64,000 nt of DNA from Gammaproteobacteria bacterium (GCA_028824555.1 JAPPDJ010000045.1:32508-96507), one strand, 5' to 3'. Positions 33,406-41,634 are shown, counted from the stretch's first letter. A program made the numbers and translations. Notes: a model not told the origin generated them from the sequence alone.

Positions 33406-36084
33406 GTGACGAGGGAACGGAACCAGGAGGCATGGTGGCGCGGTAGGCGCCGCCCCCATGCCCTGGATTGCGTGCTGGCCCTTGTGTCCACCTTGCTGGT
33501 GGCGCAGGCGCTTCTCCCAACCACAGTGGTCGCCGCGCCGGCAGAGCCCGGTGTCGTGGAAGAGATCATCGTGATTGCCCGCACCGGCAGCCGCATCGCT
33601 CGGCAGGCGGATGACCCGTCCCCAATCGCGGCGTATGAATCCGAAACTCTGCGCGACCTTGCCGCGCGGGACCTGCGCGACCTCGTGGGCACGCTCACCA
33701 CCAGCAACGGCGCCGAGAACAACTCCGACAACCTGACCCAGAACTTCACCGTCGGCACGGCCAATGTCAATCTCCGTGGGCTTGGCGTCGCCTCGACGCT
33801 GGTGTTGCTGAATGGCAAGCGCCAAGTGACATCCGCGGTGCAGACCGACGACGGTGCGAGCTTCGTCGATCTCGCGGCCCTCGTCCCCGTGGCCGCCATC
33901 GACCGGGTGGAGGTGCTGAGAGACGGCGCCTCCGCGATCTACGGCACCGATGCGGTGGCCGGAGTCGTGAACGTCATCACACGGCAAGGCGAGGATGGTG
34001 CCGGGCTCGACGTGGAGGTTCGGTCGCGCACGGGAAACGGCAGCCAGGACGACCGCAATGTCGATGCGTGGCTGGGCGGGCGGCTGGGACCGGACGGGTC
34101 GTTCCTCGTCGCCGCCAGTTGGCTGGATCGCAGCAGCCTGGTGCTGGGCGAAGTGGATTGGCTGCGCCCTGCCACCAGCGGCTTCGGCAATCCCGGCAGC
34201 TTCGAGGTGCCTTCGCTGGGGCGAACCGTGGCGGACCCTGGCTGCACGGCGAGCGGCGGCCTGATGCAGCAACTCGCCACCGGCAGCACGATCTGTCGCT
34301 TCGACTACGGCCCCCAGATCACCGTCGTGCCGGTGGAGGATCGGATGCAGGGCTACGCCCGCGCCGACTGGGATTGGAGTGACGCCACCACGCTGTGGAT
34401 GGAAACTGCATTCGCCCGCAACGACATCAGCCGCGAGGTGTCGCCAAGCTTCCCGGTGTTGAACACGCCCTTGGTGCCGGCAAGCCACCCCGCCAACATT
34501 TTCGGCGAGGACGTGCTCTTCCAAGGCCGCCCCTACGGCGTCGGCCAGCCGACGGAGATCAACTACTACCGCCACGACACCGTCCGCGTCGCTTTCGGTG
34601 CCCAGGGCAGTTGGTCCGACCGCACCTTCTGGGACGTCTCCCTCGTCCGCTCGGCAAACGATGCAGTGCTGAACCCCCGCGACATCGTGGCCGCCAACTT
34701 CCAAGCCGCATTGCTGGGCTTCGGCGGCAGCGACTGCGACACGGCGCCCACGGCGCGGACGCGAGCGCGGCCTGGCGAAGAGGGCTGCCTGTACTTCAAC
34801 CCCTTCAGTTCCGCGTTCGCGGCGCGTCCGGGAGATACCGCCTACAACGATCCTCGCCTGCGCGAGTTCATCGTCGGCGATTACCTCGGCGAAGGCACCT
34901 CGACGCTGCAGGCCCTGGATGCCAATGTCACCGGGTTCTTCGGCAACCTCAAAGGCGGCGCGGCGGGCTATGCGGTGGGCGTCCAGCAGCGCAAACGCTC
35001 GCTCGGCTTCGTCTATGACACCGTGACGAGGCACGACGGCTTCGCCTTCCTCATCGGCAACCCGAACTTCGACGGCGACACGGACGTCGTGGCCGCCTAT
35101 GGCGAGCTGATGGTCCCGTTCCAGCCGTGGCTCGAGGTGACCGGAGCGCTGCGGTTCGAGGACTATGGCGAGGTGGGCACTACGCTCGATCCAAAATTCA
35201 CCGTTCTGGTCGCGCCCTCCCCATCGGTGTCCCTGCGCGCCTCGGCAGGCACCTCCTTTCGGGCGCCCTCGACGTTCCAGACCCTCGGCGTGCAAACCAA
35301 TTTCGTCAACATCACGGATTTCGACGGCAGCACGACGTTCGCCGGGCGCCGCACCGTGGGCGACCCGGACTTGAAGCCGGAAGTCTCGCGCGCGATCAAC
35401 CTTGGCGTCACGTGGCAGCCGGATGCCTTTGACGGCGAACTCGGCCTGGACCTCTGGGACTACTCGTTCGAGGACGTCCTGCGCAAGGAGAACGCCCAGG
35501 CGATCGTGAACGCCGACCCCTACGACTCGCGCATCGAGCGCACTTCGGCCGGCACCATCTCCATCGTCAACGTTGCCTTCATCAACGCCGACGCCATCGA
35601 CACCCGGGGCATCGACCTATTCGGGCAGGCGCAGTTGGACTCGGCAATCGGCAGCCTGCGTCCGTTCTTCCGGGCAACGATGATGCTCGCCTACGACGTC
35701 ACCAACGCTGGCGTCAGCGTCGACGGTCTCGGCCGACTCAACCGCGCCAACGTTGGAGCGCCGAATCAGGTGTTCAAGGCCAACGCCGGGCTTGGGTTCT
35801 CCCGAGGCCGCGTCCACGCCAACCTCCTGCTGCGCCACATTGGCGGCTACGAAGACGACCGTGGCGTGGACATCGACGCCTTCACTACGGTGGACGCCAA
35901 CGTGCGATTTGACGTTGGCGAGTGGTTCGGCGAGGCCCCTGGCACGACAGTCACGCTTGGCGCTGTGAACCTGGCGGGCACGGACCCGCCCTTCGTCAAC
36001 ATAGCCGGCAGCTACGACCCGCGTTCCGCGGATCCTCGCGGGCGAAGGGTGTTCCTGCGGCTTGAAGTGCGCTTCGGCGATTGA
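33406..36084 (+). CDS. TonB-dependent outer-membrane receptor
   Basis: 892 residues from GTG, chosen because GGGAGGG lies five bases upstream; a longer frame begins at 33295 inside repeats. A signal peptide (CVLALVSTLLVAQALLPTTVVAA) is followed by the plug domain with VNLRGLGVASTLVLLNGKR and VEVLRDGASAIYGTDAVAGV. The 22-strand barrel ends with FLRLEVRFGD. It imports a substrate with TonB energy; no ligand-specific feature is visible. This oligosaccharide or peptide-type receptor stands alone, with no SusD or regulator beside it. Confidence 0.92.
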   Translation: MTRERNQEAWWRGRRRPHALDCVLALVSTLLVAQALLPTTVVAAPAEPGVVEEIIVIARTGSRIARQADDPSPIAAYESETLRDLAARDLRDLVGTLTTSNGAENNSDNLTQNFTVGTANVNLRGLGVASTLVLLNGKRQVTSAVQTDDGASFVDLAALVPVAAIDRVEVLRDGASAIYGTDAVAGVVNVITRQGEDGAGLDVEVRSRTGNGSQDDRNVDAWLGGRLGPDGSFLVAASWLDRSSLVLGEVDWLRPATSGFGNPGSFEVPSLGRTVADPGCTASGGLMQQLATGSTICRFDYGPQITVVPVEDRMQGYARADWDWSDATTLWMETAFARNDISREVSPSFPVLNTPLVPASHPANIFGEDVLFQGRPYGVGQPTEINYYRHDTVRVAFGAQGSWSDRTFWDVSLVRSANDAVLNPRDIVAANFQAALLGFGGSDCDTAPTARTRARPGEEGCLYFNPFSSAFAARPGDTAYNDPRLREFIVGDYLGEGTSTLQALDANVTGFFGNLKGGAAGYAVGVQQRKRSLGFVYDTVTRHDGFAFLIGNPNFDGDTDVVAAYGELMVPFQPWLEVTGALRFEDYGEVGTTLDPKFTVLVAPSPSVSLRASAGTSFRAPSTFQTLGVQTNFVNITDFDGSTTFAGRRTVGDPDLKPEVSRAINLGVTWQPDAFDGELGLDLWDYSFEDVLRKENAQAIVNADPYDSRIERTSAGTISIVNVAFINADAIDTRGIDLFGQAQLDSAIGSLRPFFRATMMLAYDVTNAGVSVDGLGRLNRANVGAPNQVFKANAGLGFSRGRVHANLLLRHIGGYEDDRGVDIDAFTTVDANVRFDVGEWFGEAPGTTVTLGAVNLAGTDPPFVNIAGSYDPRSADPRGRRVFLRLEVRFGD

Positions 36085-36129
36085 CGCAGAAGCGCCAAAG
36101 CCGCACCAAGAGCGCGCGGCCAAGCCCCG

Positions 36130-36351
36130 TTACGCCGCCTGAAGCTCTGCGAGCAGCGCGTCCTCGTCCGGGAACTCACCGGTCTCGTGCTTCGAGTACA
36201 CGAGGTCACCGTCCACGCGTACATCGAAGATGCCGCCCGATCCTTCAATGAGCATGGGCTCCGCATCGAAGGCTTCGCGCAGCTTGGCAGCCAGACTGAC
36301 CGCCTTGGGCTTGTAGTTTCAAGACATGCAGAACTTGATGGAAATGTCCAC
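36130..36351 (-). CDS. SelW/Rdx-type selenoprotein candidate with in-frame UGA
   Basis: A 73-residue protein missed by ordinary ORF calling because codon 11 (36319-36321) is TGA. The frame begins at GTG 36351 after a perfect AAGGAGG with seven-base spacing and reads VDISIKFCMS-U-NYKPKAVSLAA, giving a C8-x-x-U11 redox motif. It continues with LIEGSGGIFDVRVDGDLVYS, KHETGEFPDEDALLAEL and ends at TAA. This is the thioredoxin-like Rdx family (SelW/SelT/SelH), where the second position is Cys or Sec. A plausible bSECIS hairpin sits at the right distance after the UGA. It follows a membrane-protein gene on the same strand by 71 bases. A nonsense mutation or sequencing error is the alternative. Confidence 0.82.
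36286..36304 (-). promoter_or_regulatory. candidate bacterial SECIS element
   Basis: On the minus strand, 14 bases after the UGA, GGCGGTC and GGCTGCC pair (seven pairs, two of them G-U) around the five-base loop AGTCT, with G at loop position 2. Bacterial SECIS hairpins recognised by SelB carry a G in the first two loop positions about 16-37 bases after the UGA; this one is at about 23. Confidence 0.6.
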
Positions 36352-36422
36352 GGGTTTGCCTCCTTGGCTTGGTGGCGCTTCGCAGTTGAGCCTACGCCCG
36401 CGAGCGTGCCGGCGCAAACGCG

Positions 36423-37028
36423 TCAGAGACCAGTGTCCCCGACCCAGCCGATTGCAGCGGTGACGAATGCGACGGTGGCGGAAGCGAACAGCACAGCCAA
36501 GAGGGCGTGCAGTGGCCTGACAGAGCGGGCGAGCAGGGCGAAGCAGGCCACCGCGAAGATGACGCTGCAGACGTTGCGCAGTTCGTTCAGCCAAGGCATG
36601 CCGAGCATGTCCTCCGCGCTTTCGTCGGAGGATGGCAGCAGTAGGACATCCACGTCGATGCTCGGCGGCGGGTCGACAAGCACCAGCACGGCACCGATCC
36701 ACGCATTCGCGGTCATGGCCCAGAACGCGAGGCTCACGGCGCGGGTCACCATCGCTGGACGCAGCGACTCTTGCAACCACGAGAGCATGAGGGAGCAGCT
36801 GAGGGCGAACAGGAACATGAAGCCGACCAGGAGCAGCGCCACCGTGGCAGCGGTGACGTAGGTTGCGAAGGTGCCGATCGCGGCCACATCAGGGGGCACG
36901 TCCCGGAACAGGCTTTCGGTGGTTGCCACCGTCATTACGCCAAGTCCGATCAGCCACAGCACCCACGGAGCGCTTGCTGACAGCGCAGGCGAAAGGTAGG
37001 GCAGCCGCGGGAACGGGAACTCGCTCAT
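36423..37028 (-). CDS. integral membrane protein, possibly Yip1-like
   Basis: 201 residues with about five hydrophobic helices (PWVLWLIGLGVMTVA, YVTAATVALLLVGFMFLFAL, VSLAFWAMTANAWIGAVLVLV, VCSVIFAVACFALLA, ALLAVLFASATVAFVTAAIG). An acidic loop (LLPSSDESAEDMLG) lies between the third and fourth. General layout resembles Yip1-type proteins but I see no decisive motif. The start overlaps the stop of the SpoIIM-like gene (ATGA), so the two are co-translated. Confidence 0.75.
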   Translation of the reverse strand: MSEFPFPRLPYLSPALSASAPWVLWLIGLGVMTVATTESLFRDVPPDVAAIGTFATYVTAATVALLLVGFMFLFALSCSLMLSWLQESLRPAMVTRAVSLAFWAMTANAWIGAVLVLVDPPPSIDVDVLLLPSSDESAEDMLGMPWLNELRNVCSVIFAVACFALLARSVRPLHALLAVLFASATVAFVTAAIGWVGDTGL

Positions 37029-37609
37029 CGCCCCGCCCCTAGCCACCCCGCGAGCGGCACGGTTACGTATGTCTCAACGCCGGCGGCTGCCACCAAAGTG
37101 GCGGCGCCGAGGGTTGCGATGGGCCAAAGCCGGGCCAGTTGAAGGCACTTCGCTCCAAACCGCCCGTCGTTTGACAGCCATGCGTGGGCGAGTCGGGGGC
37201 CGAGCATGCCGAGTGCGGCTGCCACCAGAAAGGCGGACACTTCGAGCACGCCGTGGGGGAGGATGAGCCAGGCCACCGAGGTTGCGGAGGTGCCCGTTGC
37301 GGCCGCCAGGGCGATTGTCTGGCCAAGGTGGACGCCGTTGAACAGCGTGACTGCGACTGTGCTGATGCCGAGCGACACGACTCCGCACAGAAGCCAGGCA
37401 TAGACGGCGAGATTTCTCCCGAGGATGCCGAAGTACAGTTCTCGGCCAGTGGGGCCGGACGCGTTCGCCGTTGTGGCGGTTGCTGCCTTCGGCAGGGCTT
37501 CGACGGTTTTCGGCGCGACTTGGGTAGCGACGCCGAACCCAAGCGTTGCTCCGCCGACCCACAGCGCGAGTGCGACGGCGATGTTCCTGATCCAGAGTCT
37601 GCGGTCCAT
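37025..37609 (-). CDS. SpoIIM/DUF95 family membrane protein
   Basis: 194 residues. After an N-terminal membrane helix and a Thr/Ala-rich periplasmic stretch come ELYFGILGRNLAVYAWLL, TLFNGVHLGQTIALAAATG and WLILPHGVLEVSAFLVAAAL, the LPHG core of the DUF95 (stage II sporulation protein M) family. DUF95 proteins are fixed members of circular bacteriocin gene clusters, where they serve maturation, export or immunity, and occur widely elsewhere. Here the gene lies 92 bases after a small exported peptide gene. An ATG at 37651 is a less likely start. Confidence 0.85.
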   Translation of the reverse strand: MDRRLWIRNIAVALALWVGGATLGFGVATQVAPKTVEALPKAATATTANASGPTGRELYFGILGRNLAVYAWLLCGVVSLGISTVAVTLFNGVHLGQTIALAAATGTSATSVAWLILPHGVLEVSAFLVAAALGMLGPRLAHAWLSNDGRFGAKCLQLARLWPIATLGAATLVAAAGVETYVTVPLAGWLGAGR

Positions 37610-37701
37610 TGGCGGCTTCCAGGAGTGGGCAAAAAATGTGGTGCCCGACACCTAGGCCACAGGGCAGCCGAGGTGCCGGGTTGTTCGACGGTCGAGCCGC
37701 T

Positions 37702-37923
37702 TCAGAGAGCCGAGATCGAGTGCGTCACGAAGGTGGATGGCCAAGGGGTCATGGCGATCATGTAGTCGGACAGGCTTGGGAAGTCACTCGGAGTGGGGCC
37801 AACTACATACTGGAGTTTGGCCTGCACGCTGCTGCTTTGGGATCCCGCGTTTGGCGTCAGTGCCACCGCCGAAGATGCCATCAGGACGATGGCGACTGTT
37901 GCGAACCTGACTCGGTTTTTCAT
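37702..37923 (-). CDS. small secreted peptide A
   Basis: 73 residues from ATG 37923, chosen because GGAG lies eight bases upstream; ATG 37933-37935 would add four residues. A Sec signal peptide (MKNRVRFATVAIVLMASSAVA) leaves a mature peptide of about 52 residues, rich in Ser, Pro and Thr, with QYVVGPTPSDFPSLSDYMI. No homologue is recognised. The MKNR signal start is shared with peptide B at 39488-39781, and both genes carry the same upstream motif. It is followed by the SpoIIM-like and membrane-protein genes on the same strand. Confidence 0.65.
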   Translation of the reverse strand: MKNRVRFATVAIVLMASSAVALTPNAGSQSSSVQAKLQYVVGPTPSDFPSLSDYMIAMTPWPSTFVTHSISAL

Positions 37924-38057
37924 GAGCTTCTCCATTTGGAATCATGGGTTTGCGCCGATGCCTTGGCAGGCATTCGGTACGTTTATGCAACTCGCCGCTC
38001 GGCCTTTCCGTGTTGCGTGCCGAGTCGCATGGTCAATGTTGCCGAATTCCAAGAGAC

Positions 38058-38094
38058 AAAAAAGCCAGACTTTTGCCAGATTGTCGTAGGAAAT
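38058..38094 (-). promoter_or_regulatory. conserved 37-nt upstream motif, copy 1
   Basis: Aligns without gaps to 39842-39878 at 30 of 37 bases. On the minus strand it opens ATTTCCTACG and ends GGCTTTTTT, with two GCCnGA half-sites (plus-strand sense) 11 bases apart. TTTCCTA resembles half-sites bound by NarL/FixJ-type response regulators such as BvgA. The region around it is AT-rich. Function as activator site is inference. Confidence 0.6.
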
Positions 38095-38281
38095 TTTCCA
38101 TTCGTGAGCTGCACGAGCACTTTGGGAGACGATATGGAGGGTCTAATAGCATGATTCATGCTTTGAGAAGACAGATGCAAGGGAGCCGCTAGGGACGGGG
38201 TTCCGGAGAGTGTCCCGGCTTCCTTGGCGCCCCAGAACACGCACTGAACGGAGTTCACCAGAAGCGCGCCTAACGGCGCGA

Positions 38282-38303
38282 GGGAACACAGGGTGTGTTC
38301 CCT
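38282..38303 (-). terminator. hairpin downstream of the M48 peptidase
   Basis: GGGAACACAGGGTGTGTTCCC is a nine-base-pair inverted repeat 20 bases beyond the peptidase stop. A second hairpin GCGCGCC...GGCGCG lies just beyond (38263-38280). No T run follows, so it may be an attenuator or mRNA-end stabiliser rather than a simple terminator. Confidence 0.5.
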
Positions 38304-38322
38304 CTGAAGCCTGTCTGCCTGG

Positions 38323-39456
38323 TCATTTGGGTAGGCGCTCTTGAAGTCGAGCCAAGGCCTCGAGTCGCGCCTTGTAGCTTGGATGCGTCCAGGTTCTCTG
38401 GTCCAATGGCGTCTCGGTCAACTCGGACATCCTCGTCAGCGCGCTAGCGAGCGCGCGGGTGTCGCCGAGCATGGTGGCGGCGACTCGGTCGGCTCGGAAT
38501 TCGAGGCGTGGGGAGAAGATCGCCGGCAATGGGTAGAACGAGATGGCCGCACCGACCAACAACAAGGCGAAGCCCGCTACCAAATTGATACCACCCGCCA
38601 GTACAAGCGGGCCCGGCGACACGACATTGAGCCAAGTGATGAAGAGGGCCGATCCGGCGATGCTGATGAGAGTTAGCCAAAGCATGTCGCGGTTCACGAC
38701 ATGCGCCATCTCATGGGCGAGGATCGCCTTCAACTCTTGCGGTTCCATGTTCTTGAGGAGACCACCCCCCACGACGATCAGGTGGCCGAACATGCCGCCC
38801 GTGGCCATGGCGTTGTTCAGGTTGGTTTCCCGGACCCGAATCTTGAATCGAGGCATTCGCCCGTCCTTGTAGGTCTCGCGCAACCAAGCTCTGATTTCAA
38901 GCAGTTCCTGATCCTCGACCTCTCTTGCCTTGCGATACTCGATCCAAGGATGGATTTGGCCTTGATAGATCGGCAACGCCGCGACCAATAGCGGTAGAGC
39001 CAGCAGGGGCAACCATGCGATGTCGAATCCAACGAGGGCGAAAAAGGCGGCGAAGAGGCACGCAGACACTGTGGCAAGAATGAGACGATCTTTGACGATT
39101 GTCGCAAGGGGCTGCGCATCCTCGTTGTCCCGGCGCGTTGCCCACAGGAGGAGAGATGCAAGCAGGTCTGCAAACAGCACACGGGTCGCTAGGAAGACCA
39201 GCACGCCCATCAACGCGCCGAACAGGGCGGTCCGTGGCCAACCGTCCGCTGGAAGCGATGCGCTGATGGCATCCAACATGGCCAAAAAAGGTGGCGTTGC
39301 CGCGACCATAAGCGAGGCAAGTAACACGAGCCCGCCTATGAACGCGGCGATGTCGAGGGAGTCGGAGCGGGTGCGTGCAGCCTTCCGTCGCAAAGCAACC
39401 AGGATGCCTGCGGCGAGAGCCGCAACGGAGACACCAACCATCGAATACGCCAACAT
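38323..39456 (-). CDS. M48-family membrane zinc metallopeptidase (HtpX/Ste24-like)
   Basis: 377 residues from ATG 39456; a longer open frame upstream runs through the peptide B gene and is not real. Four or more membrane helices lie in the first 165 residues. The zinc site is H248-E-M-A-H252 plus E319 in EFRADRVA, with two further helices between them. M48 enzymes cleave membrane or exported proteins. It begins 31 bases after peptide B, so the two are probably one transcript and peptide B could be its substrate; this is inference. A house-keeping HtpX role is the alternative, although HtpX is shorter. Confidence 0.88.
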   Translation of the reverse strand: MLAYSMVGVSVAALAAGILVALRRKAARTRSDSLDIAAFIGGLVLLASLMVAATPPFLAMLDAISASLPADGWPRTALFGALMGVLVFLATRVLFADLLASLLLWATRRDNEDAQPLATIVKDRLILATVSACLFAAFFALVGFDIAWLPLLALPLLVAALPIYQGQIHPWIEYRKAREVEDQELLEIRAWLRETYKDGRMPRFKIRVRETNLNNAMATGGMFGHLIVVGGGLLKNMEPQELKAILAHEMAHVVNRDMLWLTLISIAGSALFITWLNVVSPGPLVLAGGINLVAGFALLLVGAAISFYPLPAIFSPRLEFRADRVAATMLGDTRALASALTRMSELTETPLDQRTWTHPSYKARLEALARLQERLPK

Positions 39457-39487
39457 TGTCCCTACTCCCTCGACTGGCAAGGTGCGA

Positions 39488-39781
39488 TCAGAGCCCGCCG
39501 ATGCCGGCGCCGACGACCACCCCAACCGGGCCGCCCAGGACGGCACCGAACTTGCCGCCGATCTTGGCGCCCAACCACGCGGCCACCAAAGGACCACCCC
39601 CCGCTCCGGCCGCGGCGAGGGCGTTTTGGACGTAACCGTTGTCCGTCGCAGCCGCCGCGACCGCGTACCCAAGTTCGGCGGCCGGCGCGAAGGCGTCCGC
39701 CTCCGGTGCCCCCGCAAACGCGGTCGAAGCCAACCCAGCCACCACGAGAGCTCCTGCTGCAATGCGATTCCGATTCTTCAT
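39488..39781 (-). CDS. small secreted Gly-rich peptide B, bacteriocin-like
   Basis: 97 residues with GGAGGAAAGC before the ATG. A Sec signal peptide (MKNRNRIAAGALVVAGLA, cleavage probable after STAFA) leaves about 74 residues. The last 40 are hydrophobic and Gly-rich with GxxxG spacing (AAGAGGGPLVAAWLGAKIGG then KFGAVLGGPVGVVVGAGIGG), as in membrane-inserting class II and circular bacteriocins, or in glycine-zipper proteins. An M48 peptidase gene follows at 31 bases. Exact family not recognised. Confidence 0.75.
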   Translation of the reverse strand: MKNRNRIAAGALVVAGLASTAFAGAPEADAFAPAAELGYAVAAAATDNGYVQNALAAAGAGGGPLVAAWLGAKIGGKFGAVLGGPVGVVVGAGIGGL

Positions 39782-39841
39782 GCTTTCCTCCTTTGATTTG
39801 CGTGAATGAATCGAGGGGCATTGTGGCCAGAGCGAAAACAT

Positions 39842-39878
39842 AAAAAAGCCGGACCTTCGCCCGACTAACGTAGGAAAT
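39842..39878 (-). promoter_or_regulatory. conserved 37-nt upstream motif, copy 2
   Basis: Same motif as 38058-38094, 60 bases before the peptide B start. Shared blocks are AAAAAAGCC at one end and CGTAGGAAAT at the other (plus-strand sense). Identity between the two copies is far above the surrounding sequence. Confidence 0.6.
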
Positions 39879-39945
39879 GGCTGAAATTGGCCTGCACGAA
39901 GCCCGTTTTCTCGGGAAACGTCCCGATCCCGGCGTTTTCAGCGCC

Positions 39946-40419
39946 TCAATAGCGCCCCCCGAGCTTCGTGTGATCCCAGGTGATGTACCGCTCCGGCTTG
40001 AACCGCAGCACGACGCGCTTTGGCGCGGTGCCAGACACCGCCTCGCGCAGCTTCTCCCACTCGCCGTCGCCAAGCTCCCGCCCCTTGGAGTTGATGGCCG
40101 CAAGCGTGTCCTTCACTGCCTCCAATTCGTCCACGATCTCGCAGCTTGCGTAGATCATCACGCCCTTGAGCTCGGCGTATTCCTCGCCGGTTTCCACCAG
40201 CAGCGTCGCCTTGGCATCTCGTTGCCAATTCAGCACCTTTTGGCTCTTGCGGAAGGTGGTGCAGACGATGGCGTCGTCGTCATCCACCGCGAACCACATG
40301 GGCATCGCGTGCGGATAGCCGCGATTGCCGTTGGAGACGATGATGAGGGTCTTCTCGGCTATGAGGTAGTCGCGCACTTCGTCGGCGTCGAGTTCGATCA
40401 GCTTGCGGCGGGAGGGCAT
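39946..40419 (-). CDS. pyridoxamine 5'-phosphate oxidase-like flavin/F420-binding protein
   Basis: 157 residues, split-barrel fold. EVRDYLIAEKTLIIVSNGNRG, YPHAMPMWFAVDDDDAI, CTTFRKSQKVLNWQRDAKA and the terminal KRVVLRFKPERYITWDHTKL match the PPOX-class family, which includes F420- and FMN-dependent reductases. ATG 40419 has an AAGGA site nine bases upstream; an upstream in-frame start at 40455 is less likely. Substrate unknown. Confidence 0.85.
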   Translation of the reverse strand: MPSRRKLIELDADEVRDYLIAEKTLIIVSNGNRGYPHAMPMWFAVDDDDAIVCTTFRKSQKVLNWQRDAKATLLVETGEEYAELKGVMIYASCEIVDELEAVKDTLAAINSKGRELGDGEWEKLREAVSGTAPKRVVLRFKPERYITWDHTKLGGRY

Positions 40420-40518
40420 CGCGGTGTCCTTTTCGGTCTTGTCAAAGCCCTGCAAACTACCTGCAACCGACTGGCTTGGAAAGGGGTTGTCTCAGTCCCG
40501 CGCTGCCGAGTTCGAATG

Positions 40519-41634
40519 TCAGGAGAACTCTGCCCGGATAGCCCCGTCGTGCTCGCCAAGGCCCGGGAGCCGCGATGGCGGCGGCTTCCGCCCCGCATCC
40601 GGATGCGCCGGCACCTGCACCGGCCCCGTCTCGCTGTCGATGGTCCACCGCCGCAAGGCAGCATGTTGCGACAGCCCCGCAACGTCGTTCACCGTGCCGT
40701 AGGCGATGCGCGCGGCGCGCAGCCGCGCTTCCATTTCCTCGCGGGTGAAGCGCGAGAAGCAGGATTGCACCATGCCGTCCACTTCGGCTCGGCGCTCGGT
40801 GCGGGCGCTGTTGCCGGCGTAGCGGGGGTCGCTTGCCGCGTCTGGGCGTTCGATTACTTCGGTCGCGAGCGCCACCCATTCGCGTTCGTTCTGGATCGAG
40901 ATCACCAGCGTCGCGCCATCGGATGTCTGGAAGCCTCCGTAAGGCGTGATGTTGGGATGCGCAAGGCCCACGCGCTCGGGCGCGTTGTCGGCGTAGTCGT
41001 GGTGCAGGAGCGGCACCGTCATCATTTCCGCCATCACGTCGAACAGCGAGAGCTTGATGGCGGAGCCCGTGCCGGTGCGTTCCCGCAAGGCCAGCGCTTC
41101 GTTGATGGCGAGGGCCGCCGCCATGCCCGAGGCGAAGTCGCAAACGGAAACGCCCACGCGGCCGTACTCTCCCGGCGCGCCGGAGATGGAGACGAGGCCG
41201 GACTCCGCTTGAACCAATAGGTCGTATGCCTTCATGTCGGCATAGGCGCCGCTCTCGCCATAGCCGGAGATGTCGCAGGTGACGAGGCGTGGGAAGCGCT
41301 CGCGCAGCTCATCGCTGCCGAGGCCAGCCCGAGCCGCCGCGCCCACGGCCAGGTTCTGCACGAAGACATCGGCCTTGGCGAGGATGCGCAGCACGAGGTC
41401 GCGGTCCGCCGCGTCCTTGATGTTGACGGTGAGGGATTCCTTGCCCCTATTGGCCCAGGCGAAGTAGGTGGATTGGCCGTTGGCGGCGGTGTCGTAGTCG
41501 CGGGCGAAGTCCCCTTCCGGGCGTTCGAGCTTGATGATGCGAGCGCCAGCGTCGGCAAGGCGACACGTGGCAAGCGGCGCCGCCACGGCCTGCTCGAGGG
41601 CGACGACCAGCACTCCTTCGAGAGGACGCGGCAT
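40519..41634 (-). CDS. CaiB/BaiF family (class III) CoA-transferase
   Basis: 371 residues. LEGVLVVALEQAVAAPLATCRLADAGARIIKLE is split here between the start and the nucleotide-loop region, followed by GDFARDYDTA, the NRGKESL segment and the catalytic Asp in YDLLVQAESGLVS. SISGAPGEYGRVGVSVCDFA and ERVGLAHPNITPYG follow. The family transfers CoA between organic acids such as carnitine, formate or succinate pairs. An upstream frame start at 41676 is ignored. It is divergent from the MoxR gene. Confidence 0.92.
   Translation of the reverse strand: MPRPLEGVLVVALEQAVAAPLATCRLADAGARIIKLERPEGDFARDYDTAANGQSTYFAWANRGKESLTVNIKDAADRDLVLRILAKADVFVQNLAVGAAARAGLGSDELRERFPRLVTCDISGYGESGAYADMKAYDLLVQAESGLVSISGAPGEYGRVGVSVCDFASGMAAALAINEALALRERTGTGSAIKLSLFDVMAEMMTVPLLHHDYADNAPERVGLAHPNITPYGGFQTSDGATLVISIQNEREWVALATEVIERPDAASDPRYAGNSARTERRAEVDGMVQSCFSRFTREEMEARLRAARIAYGTVNDVAGLSQHAALRRWTIDSETGPVQVPAHPDAGRKPPPSRLPGLGEHDGAIRAEFS

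Larger units (their letters stand above)
37924..38322 (-). other. 399-base leader and intergenic region of the peptide A unit
   Basis: Contains the 37-base conserved motif (38058-38094) about 135 bases before peptide A, an AT-rich stretch around 38090-38160 unusual for this genome, and two hairpins near 38263-38303. I see no further gene. Confidence 0.5.

Noticed and set aside
33391..35295. 634-codon minus-strand frame opposite the TonB receptor
   Set aside because: No family features, and the plus strand has a complete receptor with signal peptide and plug motifs.
36319..36321. UGA in the SelW-like gene treated as a pseudogene stop
   Set aside because: The UGA falls exactly on the redox Sec/Cys position, the family pattern continues in frame and a SECIS-like hairpin follows; a chance stop elsewhere in the gene would not show this.
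39457..39762. N-terminal extension of the M48 peptidase
   Set aside because: Runs in another frame through the peptide B gene; the peptidase has a good start at 39456.
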